DNA of 64,000 nucleotides from Pseudomonas sp. J452 (GTDB taxonomy: Bacteria > Pseudomonadota > Gammaproteobacteria > Pseudomonadales > Pseudomonadaceae), in assembly GCF_024666525.1 (NCBI RefSeq), contig NZ_CP088294.1, positions 1,240,001 to 1,304,000 on the forward strand, written 5' to 3'. The stretch's first letter is position 1, and the number at the start of each line of letters is the position of its first letter. The notes below the pieces were generated by a model. The model was given only the letters and a program-made list of their open reading frames with translations, did no database searches and had not been told where the DNA came from. Of this stretch, positions 34,412-43,016 are shown piece after piece. A program made the position numbers and the translations under genes.

Positions 34412-34449
34412 GGTGGCTATCTCGTTATTGGCCGTGGCAGACGGCTGGT

Positions 34450-34512
34450 GTAGGAGCGGGCTTGCCCGCGAAGGGCGGTCAGCAAAAGCATCGCGACCAA
34501 GGTCGCTCCTAC
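34450..34512. repeat. Pseudomonas REP/BIME-like palindromic element
   Basis: GTAGGAGCG (34450-34458) pairs with CGCTCCTAC (34504-34512). The left part continues GGCTTGCCCGCGAA, the classical P. putida/P. fluorescens-type REP core. It lies between the aminotransferase and the glutamine-synthetase-family gene and may uncouple their expression levels. Confidence 0.75.
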
Positions 34513-34525
34513 AGGATTGATGGAG

Positions 34526-35917
34526 TTACTCGCAGGCGCCGGGGATGGCCAGCAGCTCGCTCAGGGCCTGGTCGAGCATGCCGATCAGCTGGTCCACATC
34601 CTCCGCCGTGGTGCTCGGGCAGCACAGGGTCATGTTGTGGAACGGGGTGATCAGGATGCCGCGGTTGATCAGGTACAGGTGCAGGGCCATCTGCAGCTCG
34701 TCATGGAACGCGGCCTCGGCCTCGGCGCCGGTCTTCGGTGAGACCGGGCAGAACTGGAACTCGCTGCGCGCGCCCAGCTCGGTCACCGACCACTTGAGGT
34801 CATGCTTGCCGATCAGGCTGCGGAAGCCGTCGGCCAGGCGCTTGGCCAGCGGCAACATGTGATCGTAGGCGGCCGGGGTCATCACCTGTTCCAGGTTGGC
34901 GCGCATGCAGTGCATGGCCAGGGCGTTGGCCGACAGAGTGGTACCCATGCCGCTATGGCCGTGGCCATGGCTGCCCTCACTGGCGCGCTTGCGCGCGGCG
35001 GTCATGGCCTCGGCCATCGCTGCGCTGCAGCCGAAGATGCCGCACGGCACGCCGCCGGCAATCGGCTTGCCGACCACGAAGAAGTCGGGGTCGAGGTTCC
35101 ACAGTTTCGTGCAGCCGCCGATATCGGTGGAGATGGTGTGGGTTTCGTCGATGATCAGCAGCGCGCCGTATTTCTTCGTCAGCTCACGGCATTGCTGCAT
35201 AAAGCCCGGTTCGGGCAGGACCATGCCGATATTGGTCATCGCCGGCTCACACAGCAGGGCGCAGACATCGCCTTTCGCCAGCGCGGCTTCCAGTGCGGCC
35301 ACGTCGTTGAACGGGATCGAGCGGCTGTACTCGGTCAGGTCGTAGGCCTGGCCGACCAGGCCGGAGCGCGGCACGGTTTCGCCGTCGATGCAGCGCACCA
35401 TTACGTCATCGACGGTGCCGTGGTAGCAGCCGTCGAACACCAGCAGGGTCTTGCGCTGGGTAATCGCGCGGGCCCAGCGCAGCACATAGCGGTTCGAATC
35501 CGTGGCGGTGGCGGTGACCTGCCAGAACGGCAGACCGAAGCGCGCGGCCAGCAGTTCGCCGCAGACCACCGCGTCTTCACCCGGGAGCATGGTGGTCAGG
35601 CCGTTGTTGCCTTGCTCGGCGATGGCCTTGGCGATCGGGTCCGGCGAGTGGCCGAACATGGTGCCGGTGTCGCCCAGGCAGAAGTCGATGTACTCGTGGC
35701 CGTCGACGTCATAGAAGCGCGCGCCCTTGGCCCGCTCGACGAACAGCGGCACCGGGGTCGACCAGTCGGCCATCCAGTGCATCGGCACGCCGCCGTACAG
35801 CGAGTTGCGTGCGCGTTCCGCCAGGGCCACGGACTTCGGGTTGCGTGCGATAAAACGCTCCCGCTCGCGACTGGCGAAGGTTGCTACGGCGGATGGGCTG
35901 ATACCACTGGCAGTCAT
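34526..35917 (-). CDS. Class III PLP aminotransferase (glutamate-1-semialdehyde aminomutase-like)
   Basis: The 463-residue protein resembles class III aminotransferases of the HemL-like branch: GARFYDVDGHEYIDFCLGD, a LVFDGCYHGTVDD segment, DETHTI for the cofactor pyridine contact, and the Schiff-base lysine K284 in FVVGKPIAGGVPCG. It would transfer an amino group or move it within a substrate, in the cytoplasm. The ATG at 35917 follows ACGAGG at good spacing; a start 12 codons upstream would place the palindrome very close. A perfect palindrome lies 35-50 bases upstream. With the GS-like gene downstream it probably forms an amine or amino acid catabolic unit. Confidence 0.88.
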   Translation of the reverse strand: MTASGISPSAVATFASRERERFIARNPKSVALAERARNSLYGGVPMHWMADWSTPVPLFVERAKGARFYDVDGHEYIDFCLGDTGTMFGHSPDPIAKAIAEQGNNGLTTMLPGEDAVVCGELLAARFGLPFWQVTATATDSNRYVLRWARAITQRKTLLVFDGCYHGTVDDVMVRCIDGETVPRSGLVGQAYDLTEYSRSIPFNDVAALEAALAKGDVCALLCEPAMTNIGMVLPEPGFMQQCRELTKKYGALLIIDETHTISTDIGGCTKLWNLDPDFFVVGKPIAGGVPCGIFGCSAAMAEAMTAARKRASEGSHGHGHSGMGTTLSANALAMHCMRANLEQVMTPAAYDHMLPLAKRLADGFRSLIGKHDLKWSVTELGARSEFQFCPVSPKTGAEAEAAFHDELQMALHLYLINRGILITPFHNMTLCCPSTTAEDVDQLIGMLDQALSELLAIPGACE

Positions 35918-35951
35918 GTTGAACACCTCGTTCGAATATCTGCACATGCTC

Positions 35952-35967
35952 ATTTGTGATCACAAAT
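35952..35967. promoter_or_regulatory. Perfect palindrome ATTTGTGATCACAAAT (operator 1)
   Basis: A 16-base perfect dyad lies 35 bases upstream of the aminotransferase ATG. A second copy occurs at 36014-36029 before the divergent SDR gene. Such sites are typical operators of GntR/FCD regulators, and one is encoded two genes away (36931-37599). Confidence 0.7.
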
Positions 35968-36013
35968 AAGTCAATAGATGTCTTATAAGCGGTATTAAGG
36001 TAGATTTTCCTTA

Positions 36014-36029
36014 ATTTGTGATCACAGGT
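36014..36029. promoter_or_regulatory. Second TGTGATCACA palindrome (operator 2)
   Basis: ATTTGTGATCACAGGT matches operator 1 at 14 of 16 bases and keeps the TGTGATCACA core. It ends 10 bases before the chosen SDR start at 36040, where bound repressor would block initiation. The two operator centres are 62 bases apart. Confidence 0.65.
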
Positions 36030-36039
36030 GGCGACTAAC

Positions 36040-36810
36040 ATGGAAAATCTGCAGCAAGTGGCCTTGGTCAGTGGCGCCGGCAGCGACAGCGGTATCGGCA
36101 TGGCCATCGCCCGTCGACTCGGCCAGCAGGGCGTACGCGTGCTGCTCACCGCCAGCAGCGCGCGGGTCGAACAGCGGGCTGCCGAGTTGTGCGCTGAAGG
36201 TATTCAAGCACGTGCCCGCGCCGCCGACCTGACCGATGAGCAGCAAGTGGCCGAACTGGTCGAATGGGCCCAGGCGCAGTGGGGGCAGATCGACATCCTG
36301 GTGAACAACGCCGGCATGGCCATGCAGGGCAGCCCGGAGCCGTTCGCCGAGCTGGCCGAGATGGATCTGGCCACCTGGAACCTGTCGCTCAACCGCAACC
36401 TGACCACCACCTTCCTGCTCACCCGTGGCGTGCTGTCGGGTATGCGTGCGCGTGGCTACGGGCGCATCGTCAATATCAGCTCGACCACCGGCACCCGTGG
36501 CAGCAACCCCGGTGAGTCCGCCTACAGCGCGGCCAAGGCCGGCATGCTCGGCCTGTCCATGGGCCTGGCGCTGGAAGTGGCCAAGCAGGGCATTACGGTC
36601 AACAGCGTGGCGCCGGGCTGGATTGCCACCGGCTCATCCACCGAGGAAGAGCGGCATGCCGCCGAGTACACGCCGATCGGCCGCGCCGGGCGCCCGGAAG
36701 AAGTGGCGGCGGCGGTGGCTTTCCTGGCATCGCGCGACGCCAGTTACATCACCGGCGAAGTGCTGGTGGTGGATGGCGGTAACTGCCTCATAGAGAACAA
36801 GGCACCGTGA
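36040..36810 (+). CDS. Short-chain dehydrogenase/reductase
   Basis: The 256-residue protein is a classical SDR: nucleotide-binding GAGSDSGIG near residue 12, NNAGMAMQGSPEP, catalytic Ser in VNISSTTGTRGS, YSAAK active-site motif, and the C-terminal SYITGEVLVVDGG. It is an NAD(P)-dependent oxidoreductase of unknown substrate. The ATG at 36040 follows AGGTGG; a GTG at 36028 would overlap operator 2. It is divergent from the aminotransferase and upstream of the GntR gene, so it probably belongs to the same regulon. Confidence 0.9.
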   Translation: MENLQQVALVSGAGSDSGIGMAIARRLGQQGVRVLLTASSARVEQRAAELCAEGIQARARAADLTDEQQVAELVEWAQAQWGQIDILVNNAGMAMQGSPEPFAELAEMDLATWNLSLNRNLTTTFLLTRGVLSGMRARGYGRIVNISSTTGTRGSNPGESAYSAAKAGMLGLSMGLALEVAKQGITVNSVAPGWIATGSSTEEERHAAEYTPIGRAGRPEEVAAAVAFLASRDASYITGEVLVVDGGNCLIENKAP

Positions 36811-36828
36811 CCCAGTAGAATCCCCGGC

Positions 36829-36844
36829 GCCGCTCTGGAGCGGC
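36829..36844 (+). terminator. Weak hairpin after the SDR gene
   Basis: GCCGCT and AGCGGC form a six-base stem around CTGG, followed by CTTCTTC. The pyrimidine tail is not a clean T tract, so this could be a weak terminator or attenuating hairpin between the SDR and the GntR gene. Confidence 0.35.
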
Positions 36845-36868
36845 CTTCTTCAGCCAAAGGAATCCTTT

Positions 36869-36928
36869 ATGCGCAACTGCTCGCTGACCCTCGCCCAACT
36901 GCCCGCGCCACCGGCCAAGGGTGAGTGA
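36869..36928 (+). CDS. Possible 19-residue leader peptide before the GntR gene
   Basis: A short frame (MRNCSLTLAQLPAPPAKGE) follows AAAGGAA at good spacing and stops two bases before the ATG of the GntR gene. The ribosome site of the GntR gene lies within its last codons. It could be a coupling leader or the remnant of a larger displaced gene. Support is only positional. Confidence 0.3.
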   Translation: MRNCSLTLAQLPAPPAKGE

Positions 36929-36930
36929 CC

Positions 36931-37599
36931 ATGGCTGACAATCTGCAGGAACAGCTCTACCAAAAAATTCGTGAAGGCCTGCTGGCCGGGCGCTTCCAGC
37001 CTGGCGAGCGGCTGAAGATCCGTGATCTGGCCGCCGAGTGGGGCTCCAGCCCGATGCCTGTGCGCGCCGCCCTGCAGCGCCTGGTCGCCGAGGGCGCGCT
37101 GGAAGGCGAGCCGCAGCGCTCGGTACGGGTGCCGGCGATGACCCGCGAGCGCTACCAGAACATCTTCCAGGTGCGCCTGGGCCTCGAAGGCCTGGCGGTG
37201 GAACTGGCCACGCCGCGCCTGACCCCGAACGACCTGGCCGCGCTGCGCGACTGCGTGGCGCGCATGGACCAGGCCATCGAGCAGCGCCAGGTGCAGGCCT
37301 ACCTGGATGCCAACAGCCAGTTCCACCTGCGTCTGTACGGTGCCTGCGGCAACCCGGTGCTGCTGCGTTCGATCGAGTCGCTGTGGCTGCAGATCGGTCC
37401 GTTCTTCAACCGCCTGTTCACCGGCGCCGACCTGTCGCTGCGGCTCAACGATTTCCACGAGGAAGCCTTCGCCGCCATCGAGGCTGGCGACGCCAAGGCG
37501 GCGCGCCAGTTCATGGAGCAGGACCTGCTCTACTTCGCTCGTTTCCTCCTCAACCTGCTCGAACTGGAGGGCGCGCAGGCCCGCAGCATCAGCCCTTGA
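36931..37599 (+). CDS. GntR family regulator, FCD subfamily
   Basis: The 222-residue protein has an N-terminal winged helix-turn-helix (LYQKIREGLLAGRFQPGERL, then SSPMPVRAALQRLVAEGALE) and a C-terminal FCD ligand domain with the metal-binding Asp/His pattern (DANSQFHLRLYGACGNPVLL). FCD regulators usually repress catabolic operons and respond to an organic acid. It probably binds the two TGTGATCACA palindromes at 35952-36029, controlling both the aminotransferase/GS-like genes and the SDR. The ATG at 36931 has AAGGGTGAG upstream. Confidence 0.9.
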   Translation: MADNLQEQLYQKIREGLLAGRFQPGERLKIRDLAAEWGSSPMPVRAALQRLVAEGALEGEPQRSVRVPAMTRERYQNIFQVRLGLEGLAVELATPRLTPNDLAALRDCVARMDQAIEQRQVQAYLDANSQFHLRLYGACGNPVLLRSIESLWLQIGPFFNRLFTGADLSLRLNDFHEEAFAAIEAGDAKAARQFMEQDLLYFARFLLNLLELEGAQARSISP

Positions 37600-37715
37600 G
37601 CCGCTCCTGGCGAGAGTATTCCGGAAGGTGGCTTGGGTAATTCTGCGGATCGACAAGGGTGGCATTTCTTGTCTTACACTCAATCAATCGATTCTCCGGC
37701 CCCAAGGATTGCCCG

Positions 37716-39320
37716 ATGGCGGACTACAGCAATACGCGCTTCCTGATCGTCGATGACTTCTCTGACTTCCGTAGCTCGGTCAAGGCCATGTTGCGTGATA
37801 TAGGTGCACGCGATGTGGACACCGGCGACCGCGGCGAAGAGACCCTGAGCCTGTGCCGGCAGAAGCGCTACGACATCATCCTCCACGACTACAACCTGGG
37901 CACCGGCAAGAATGGCCAGCAGGTGCTTGAGGAGTTGCTCGCCGACAAGCTGATCAGCCACCAGTGCATCTTCGTCATGGTCACCGCCGAGAGCAGCCAG
38001 GCCATGGTGCTCAGTGCCCTGGAGCACGAGCCGGACGCCTACCTGACCAAGCCCTTCAACCGTGCCAGCCTGACCCAGCGCCTGGACAAGCTGGTGGAGC
38101 GCAAGGCCGCGCTCAAGCCGGTCCTGCAGGCGCTCGACAAACAGGACCCGGCTGCCGTGCTGGCCGCCTGCGAGGCCCTGAGCCGGGAGGACAAGCGCCT
38201 GGTGCCGCTGTGCCAGCGCTACCAGGCCGGCGCCCTGCGCGAGCTGAATCGGCATGCCGAGCTGGAGAAGCTGTTGACCGGCATCCTCGCTGATCGCGCC
38301 TTGCCCTGGGCCTACCTGGCACTCGGCAGTCTGCTGCAGACGCGCAACGAACTGGCCCGCGCCCAGGAGTTGTATGAGCAGGCATTGAAGACTTTCCCCA
38401 TGCTCCCCGCGCTGTACGACGGCCTGGCCGCAGTGCTGGCGGCGCGCGGCGAGAGCAAGCGCGCCCAGGGCATTCTCGAGGATGCGGTGAAGCTGTCGCC
38501 ACTGGCCATCCGCCGGCAGATGCAGCTGGGCAAGCTGGCGCTGGACAACGAAGATTTCGGCAGCGCCTCCAAGGCCTATCGGCAGGCCGTGGATCAGGGT
38601 CGCAACTCGCGCTTCAAGAGTCCGGAAAGCTACCTGGGTATGGCCCAGGCACTGATCGCCGAATCCGGCGAGGACAACCTCGACAAGCGTGCCCAGGCCG
38701 ATATCGCCCAGGCCATGGGCGAGCTGGACAAGCACTACGGCGACGACAAGGTATTACAGGTGCGCGCTACCCTGATGCAGGCCAAGAGCCTGCAGAAATC
38801 CGGTGACCCGGCGCGTGCCGCCAAGCTCACCGAGGAAGCCGTGGCCGGCATGGCGGCGCTGCCACAGTTCTTCTCCGCCGATGCGGCGCTGCTGGTGGCC
38901 AGCCAGCTGCGCGAGCTGGGCCAGACGGCGGCCAGCAATGACCTGCTGAAAAACTGCGTGGAAATCTACGGCGACGATCCGGCGGTGATGCAGAACGTCG
39001 CCAAGCAGACCGATGACCCGCAGATCCTCGCCGGCGGCCAGGAAGCGGTCGACTTTAACCGCCAGGGCGTGCGTGCCTACCAGCTGGGCCGCTTCGCCGA
39101 TGCCCTGGAACTGTTTCGCCGGGGCCTGGTGCTGCAGCCGAAAAACATCAGTATCGCCCTCAACACCGCCCAGTCCTTGCTGCGCCTGGGGGGCGACAAA
39201 GCAGAGGCGGATCTGCTCGACGAGTGCCGCCGTTGCCTGGATGCGGTGAGCATGATTCCACCCAGCGACCCGCGCTACGAGCGCTACCAGCAACTGCGCC
39301 GGCGGGCCTTCGAACAATGA
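37716..39320 (+). CDS. Response regulator with C-terminal TPR domain
   Basis: The 534-residue protein has a receiver domain (about residues 8-130; FLIVDDFSDFRSSVKAMLRD, phospho-acceptor D58 in ILHDYNLG, Lys in YLTKPFN) and a long TPR region (about 200-530; for example WAYLALGSLLQTRNELARAQ and ELYEQALKTFP). It has no DNA-binding domain, so output is through protein contacts. The ATG at 37716 follows AAGGA. Its last codons overlap the histidine kinase gene by 4 bases (ATGA), making the two a coupled pair. Confidence 0.92.
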   Translation: MADYSNTRFLIVDDFSDFRSSVKAMLRDIGARDVDTGDRGEETLSLCRQKRYDIILHDYNLGTGKNGQQVLEELLADKLISHQCIFVMVTAESSQAMVLSALEHEPDAYLTKPFNRASLTQRLDKLVERKAALKPVLQALDKQDPAAVLAACEALSREDKRLVPLCQRYQAGALRELNRHAELEKLLTGILADRALPWAYLALGSLLQTRNELARAQELYEQALKTFPMLPALYDGLAAVLAARGESKRAQGILEDAVKLSPLAIRRQMQLGKLALDNEDFGSASKAYRQAVDQGRNSRFKSPESYLGMAQALIAESGEDNLDKRAQADIAQAMGELDKHYGDDKVLQVRATLMQAKSLQKSGDPARAAKLTEEAVAGMAALPQFFSADAALLVASQLRELGQTAASNDLLKNCVEIYGDDPAVMQNVAKQTDDPQILAGGQEAVDFNRQGVRAYQLGRFADALELFRRGLVLQPKNISIALNTAQSLLRLGGDKAEADLLDECRRCLDAVSMIPPSDPRYERYQQLRRRAFEQ

Positions 39321-40009
39321 GCGACGCCCGCGAAGGTCTGGATTTTTCTACGGTGATCGCCTCCACCGTGCACGACATGAAGAACTCCCTGGCCATGCTG
39401 GTTCAGGCCCATGGCCAGTGGCAGGCGCAGGTGCCGGCGGAGCTGGCCGACAACAGTGCACAGGGGGTGATCGAATACGAGTTCGCCCGCCTCAACGGCA
39501 TGCTGGTGCAGCTGCTCGGTCTGTACAAGCTGGGGGTCAACCAGCTGCCGCTACGCCCGGCCTACCACGAACTGGAAGACTTCATCGAAGCGCAGCTGGC
39601 GCGCTACCAGGAAGTGCTGGATAGCCGCCATATCGTCGCCCGTTGCGAGGTCGAGGACTTCCAACTGCTGGGCTTCTTCGACCAGGAACTGCTCGGCTCG
39701 GTGGTGGCCAACATCATCACCAATTCCATTCGCTATGCGCGCAGCGCGCTGCTGGTGCGCGCCTGGCAGGAGCCGGGGCATCTGGTGCTGTCGATTTGCG
39801 ACGACGGCCAGGGCTACCCGCCGGCCATGCTCGCCGGACAGTCCAACTACGTGCTCAGCCTCAATCACAGCACCGGCAGCACCGGTCTCGGCCTGTACTT
39901 CGCCGGGCGTATCGCCGAGCTGCACGAGCGCAATGGCGTGCGTGGGCATATCCAGATCAGCAACGGCGGCCCGCTGGGGGGCGGCGAGTTTCGTATTTAT
40001 CTGCCCTGA
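39317..40009 (+). CDS. Small soluble sensor histidine kinase
   Basis: The 230-residue protein lacks membrane segments and a classical sensor domain. It has an H box (STVHDMKNSLAML, H19) almost at the N-terminus, an N box (VVANIITNSIRYARS), G1 (CDDGQGYPP) and G2 (GSTGLGLYFAG). It should phosphorylate the TPR response regulator encoded just upstream, with which it overlaps by 4 bases. With no input domain, its activity is probably set by protein partners. The HDMKN form of the H box is typical of short kinases. Confidence 0.9.
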   Translation: MSDAREGLDFSTVIASTVHDMKNSLAMLVQAHGQWQAQVPAELADNSAQGVIEYEFARLNGMLVQLLGLYKLGVNQLPLRPAYHELEDFIEAQLARYQEVLDSRHIVARCEVEDFQLLGFFDQELLGSVVANIITNSIRYARSALLVRAWQEPGHLVLSICDDGQGYPPAMLAGQSNYVLSLNHSTGSTGLGLYFAGRIAELHERNGVRGHIQISNGGPLGGGEFRIYLP

Positions 40010-40237
40010 TGCAGATGGCCGGCGATGGCAGCGCTATCGGGCCAGTTAGCTTCTTTTGCCGCCTCTATCCCGAATCAATATAAGGGTGTTTCTGGCCTTC
40101 CTCGCGCTATGTACTAGCGTGCCTCTTGTGCCTTGCGTCCCTGTTCGCCGGCTTGGCCCAGTGGACCACTGCGCAGCATGGAGGCGTCCGGCAGTAGCCC
40201 GTGCTCGTACAACAAGAACAAGACGAGGACATGTCCG

Positions 40238-41626
40238 ATGAAGCCATCCTTGCTGGCCTGTTGCAGCTTTGCCCTGTGGTTCGCCCTGGCCGCCCCGGCA
40301 CACGCCGAACTGGGCGACTACAGCTTCTGGAAAACCCTGCTCAACCTGAGCTCACCGCCGCCGGCGGACAACAAGGTCACTGCCGAACAGGGTCTCGGCC
40401 CCTACCCGCTGCTGAACAACCCCGGCGGCTTCAATGCCGGCTTCAAGCCCAACCTCTACTACGCCTGGCAGACCGTGCAAATGGCGCCGCAGACCGGCGC
40501 GGTGTGTGGCAATGGCTCGCCCTACAAGTTCTTCGTCAACCGCGTACCCAATACCAGCAATACCATCATCTATCTGGAAGGCGGCGGCGCCTGCTGGGAC
40601 TACGCCAGCTGCACCGGGCAGACCGGCATCCGCGGGGCGCGCAACCCGGACGGCATCCCCGACGACTACATGAGCCTGCTCAACCCCGGCGCCAGCCTGG
40701 TCAGCCCGCTGGTCGTGCGCCTGCACCCCTGGACGCGGACCAAGCCGCAGAACTGGAACATGATCTACGTGCCCTACTGCACCGGCGACATCTACTCCGG
40801 TGACAAGGTGGCGGTGTACGAAGACCCGCAGAACCAGAAGCCGCCGCTGGTCTGGCACCACAACGGGTTGCGTAACACCCGTGCGGTGGTGGCCTGGCTG
40901 AAGAACAACCTGCAGCGTCCGGCGCAGCTGCTCACCACCGGCTGCAGCGCGGGTGGCGCCGGCAGCCTGACCAACTACGTGGGTATCCGCCAGGACATGG
41001 CGCCGAGCCGCGGCTTCCTCCTCGACGACTCCGGGCCGGTGTTCAGCGCGCCGCTGGGCAGCGACACCACGCAGTACCCCTCGCGTTTCCTGCAGGACCA
41101 TATCCGCAGCGCCTGGGGCCTCGACGACGGCCCGCTGCCCTACCTGCAGAGTCGTCTGCCCGGGCTCGATACCAGTGATCTGGGCAGCCTGTATTCGGCG
41201 CTGTCGAGCAACCTGCCGGGTGACCGCATGGGCCAGACCCACTTCTGGAAGGACCTCAACTACTCGTCCTATTCCTACGAGCGCTTCCACCCGGACATCA
41301 TCAACGCCCCGGATGCCGCCACCAAGGAAGCGCTGATCCATGCCAAGTGGGATGTGGACACCGGCCGCCTGCGCGATCAGTTGGCCAACCTGGACAACTT
41401 CGGCGGCTACTTCCCGCAGTTCCGCGCGGTCAACGAGAGCCACTGCACCAGCATCATCGAGTTCGCCAACTCCGACATTCAGGAGCAGAACCTGGAGCTC
41501 GACCACTTCGTCAACAACCTGCTCGATGGCAGCGGCGCGGTGCTCTCGGCTTCGGAGAGCAGCGACGCCGCCGACCGGGCCAAGCCGTTCAACCTGCTCT
41601 ATTACATTCTCGATCAGTTGCTTTGA
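40238..41626 (+). CDS. Pectinacetylesterase/Notum-family secreted hydrolase
   Basis: The 462-residue protein has a signal peptide (about residues 1-25, ending APAHA) and the PAE/Notum pattern: IIYLEGGGACWDYASCTG oxyanion region, IYVPYCTGDIYSGD, the nucleophile in TTGCSAGGAGS, and a C-terminal His in NESHCTS. The family removes acetyl or fatty acyl groups from carbohydrates or proteins; bacterial substrates are mostly unknown. It is secreted to the periplasm or beyond. The ATG at 40238 follows GACGAGGA. The convergent neighbour is a periplasmic helical protein. Confidence 0.85.
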   Translation: MKPSLLACCSFALWFALAAPAHAELGDYSFWKTLLNLSSPPPADNKVTAEQGLGPYPLLNNPGGFNAGFKPNLYYAWQTVQMAPQTGAVCGNGSPYKFFVNRVPNTSNTIIYLEGGGACWDYASCTGQTGIRGARNPDGIPDDYMSLLNPGASLVSPLVVRLHPWTRTKPQNWNMIYVPYCTGDIYSGDKVAVYEDPQNQKPPLVWHHNGLRNTRAVVAWLKNNLQRPAQLLTTGCSAGGAGSLTNYVGIRQDMAPSRGFLLDDSGPVFSAPLGSDTTQYPSRFLQDHIRSAWGLDDGPLPYLQSRLPGLDTSDLGSLYSALSSNLPGDRMGQTHFWKDLNYSSYSYERFHPDIINAPDAATKEALIHAKWDVDTGRLRDQLANLDNFGGYFPQFRAVNESHCTSIIEFANSDIQEQNLELDHFVNNLLDGSGAVLSASESSDAADRAKPFNLLYYILDQLL

Positions 41627-41656
41627 ACGACGACGGCCAGGGAGGGCCGCCTGACT

Positions 41657-42307
41657 TTAGCGGTAGGCCTGCTCGCGGGCTTCCTGCAGGCGCTGGCGCA
41701 GATACTGATCACGGCTCAGGCCGTCGGGAATGCTGTCCAGCGCGAGCACCTCGTCGACGATACGTTTCTCCTCGGACTTGTACTGGCTGAAGCGAACATC
41801 GGGCACCTTGGCCCGTGTTTCACGTGCCTGGTTTAGCGCCTGGTAGCGCGCCAGCAGTTGTTCGGCGCGGGCCTTCTGCGTCTCCTCGTCGCCGCCCTGC
41901 ACCTGCGCCAGCCCTAGCTGCAGCAGCAGGGCCTCGCTCAGTGCCAGCTCGGCAGTCGCTTCGCGCTGGTCGATTTGCCTGGCCAGCGCCTCGGCCTGGC
42001 GTCGCCGCTGCTCGGCGCTGAGGGCCGCGGCCTCCTGCATGAAACGGCGGTAGTCGACCATGAACTGCAGGCGCGCCTGGTAAGCCTGCACGGCGGGGGT
42101 GTTCAGCAGCGCTTGCGCCGCGCGCGGGTCGAGTGCCGCGCCGCCGGCTTCGACCGGCGTTGACACAGTTGCCGGCGCACCTGCCGGCGGTGCCGCGCTG
42201 ACTGCTGCGGTATCGCTGTCGGTACTGGCTAAAGCGAGCCACACAGCGCCAGTGACGGTGAGGATTGCCAGACCGGCCAGTGTCAGCCGGGAAGTGATGT
42301 TGGCCAT
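41657..42307 (-). CDS. Periplasmic helical membrane-anchored protein (faintly lipase-chaperone-like)
   Basis: The 216-residue product has an N-terminal membrane helix (LTLAGLAILTVTGAVWLALA), a Pro/Ala-rich linker and a charged helical region (YRRFMQEAAALSAEQRRRQA, then RIVDEVLALDSIPDGLSRDQ). The arrangement of anchor, Pro/Ala linker and helices is faintly like lipase-specific foldases, but it is shorter and I would not assign that function. Its position next to a secreted esterase makes a helper role conceivable. The start at 42307 is preceded by AGGGG. Confidence 0.6.
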   Translation of the reverse strand: MANITSRLTLAGLAILTVTGAVWLALASTDSDTAAVSAAPPAGAPATVSTPVEAGGAALDPRAAQALLNTPAVQAYQARLQFMVDYRRFMQEAAALSAEQRRRQAEALARQIDQREATAELALSEALLLQLGLAQVQGGDEETQKARAEQLLARYQALNQARETRAKVPDVRFSQYKSEEKRIVDEVLALDSIPDGLSRDQYLRQRLQEAREQAYR

Positions 42308-42422
42308 GGCCGCGAGCCCCTGAGTGCACCGCTTGCCAGTTAAGCCCATGCCCCCGGCAGATGCCAGATGCTAGATGGCATGCGGCGGGCGCGCAGGGCG
42401 CCCTCTAGCTTGTGCTGTCGCC

Positions 42423-42830
42423 TCAGCTTTCCAGCCAGACGTCGCGCACCCAGTGCCATACCGAGTCCCAGCTTTCGTCGGTCAGTTCGCCTTCGTCGCC
42501 GTCCCACAGCCAGACGGTGCCTTCCACGTCCACCGCGTAGTAGTCGCGGCCGTCCTGGCACAGTGGCACCAGGTCCCGCGGCAGGCCGAGGTCCCAGGCC
42601 ACCGAGGCGACTTCCGGCAGGTAGGTGTGCGACTGCGGGTCGGCGGCGGTCACCGGCTCCAGGCGGCCGTAGACCACGTCGCTGACCTTGAGCAGGTATT
42701 CGCGCAGCTCGAAGGGCAGGTGGATAAGGATCTGCTCCTGGATTTCCACCAGGGTTTCCTCTTCCGGCAGCTCCAGCGGTACCGGAACCGGCTCGTTGAG
42801 TTCACGCAGCTGTTCGATGACTTCTTCCAC
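42423..42830 (-). CDS. SMI1/KNR4 (SUKH) family protein
   Basis: The 135-residue acidic protein matches the SMI1/KNR4 fold: a helical start (MEEVIEQLRELNEPVP), the LPFELREYLLKVSDVVYG segment, and DGRDYYAVDVEGTVWLWDGD with a C-terminal SWDSVWHWVRDVWL. SUKH proteins often act as toxin immunity proteins, but some are conserved single chromosomal genes. No toxin lies next to it here, so a housekeeping role is as likely. The ATG at 42830 follows GTGGAAGAAG. Confidence 0.82.
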   Translation of the reverse strand: MEEVIEQLRELNEPVPVPLELPEEETLVEIQEQILIHLPFELREYLLKVSDVVYGRLEPVTAADPQSHTYLPEVASVAWDLGLPRDLVPLCQDGRDYYAVDVEGTVWLWDGDEGELTDESWDSVWHWVRDVWLES

Positions 42831-42913
42831 GGGGCTTCTCCAGGTAGTGCGGCGGTCGGCTAGAGGGTAGCCGACCGGACGCGCGTTTTACCCTGTTGCA
42901 GCGCTGAGCGGAA

Positions 42914-42972
42914 GTAGCCCGGATGCAATCCGGGGGGTGGGGTGAGGGTTTCCCGGATTGCATCCGGGCTAC
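42914..42972. repeat. Long perfect inverted repeat, REP-like
   Basis: Two perfect 21-base arms (42914-42934 and 42952-42972) containing GTAGCCCGGATGCAATC and its complement enclose a 17-base loop. It is a common intergenic repeat in some Pseudomonas species. It lies between the SUKH gene and phoX. Confidence 0.8.
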
Positions 42973-43016
42973 CAATGACATGTCGGAGCGTGCGGGGTGG
43001 CCACCCTCTCCCCCGG

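Noticed and set aside
42423..42830. SUKH protein as immunity to a nearby toxin
   Set aside because: No toxin or T6SS/CDI gene is adjacent; it looks like an isolated chromosomal gene.
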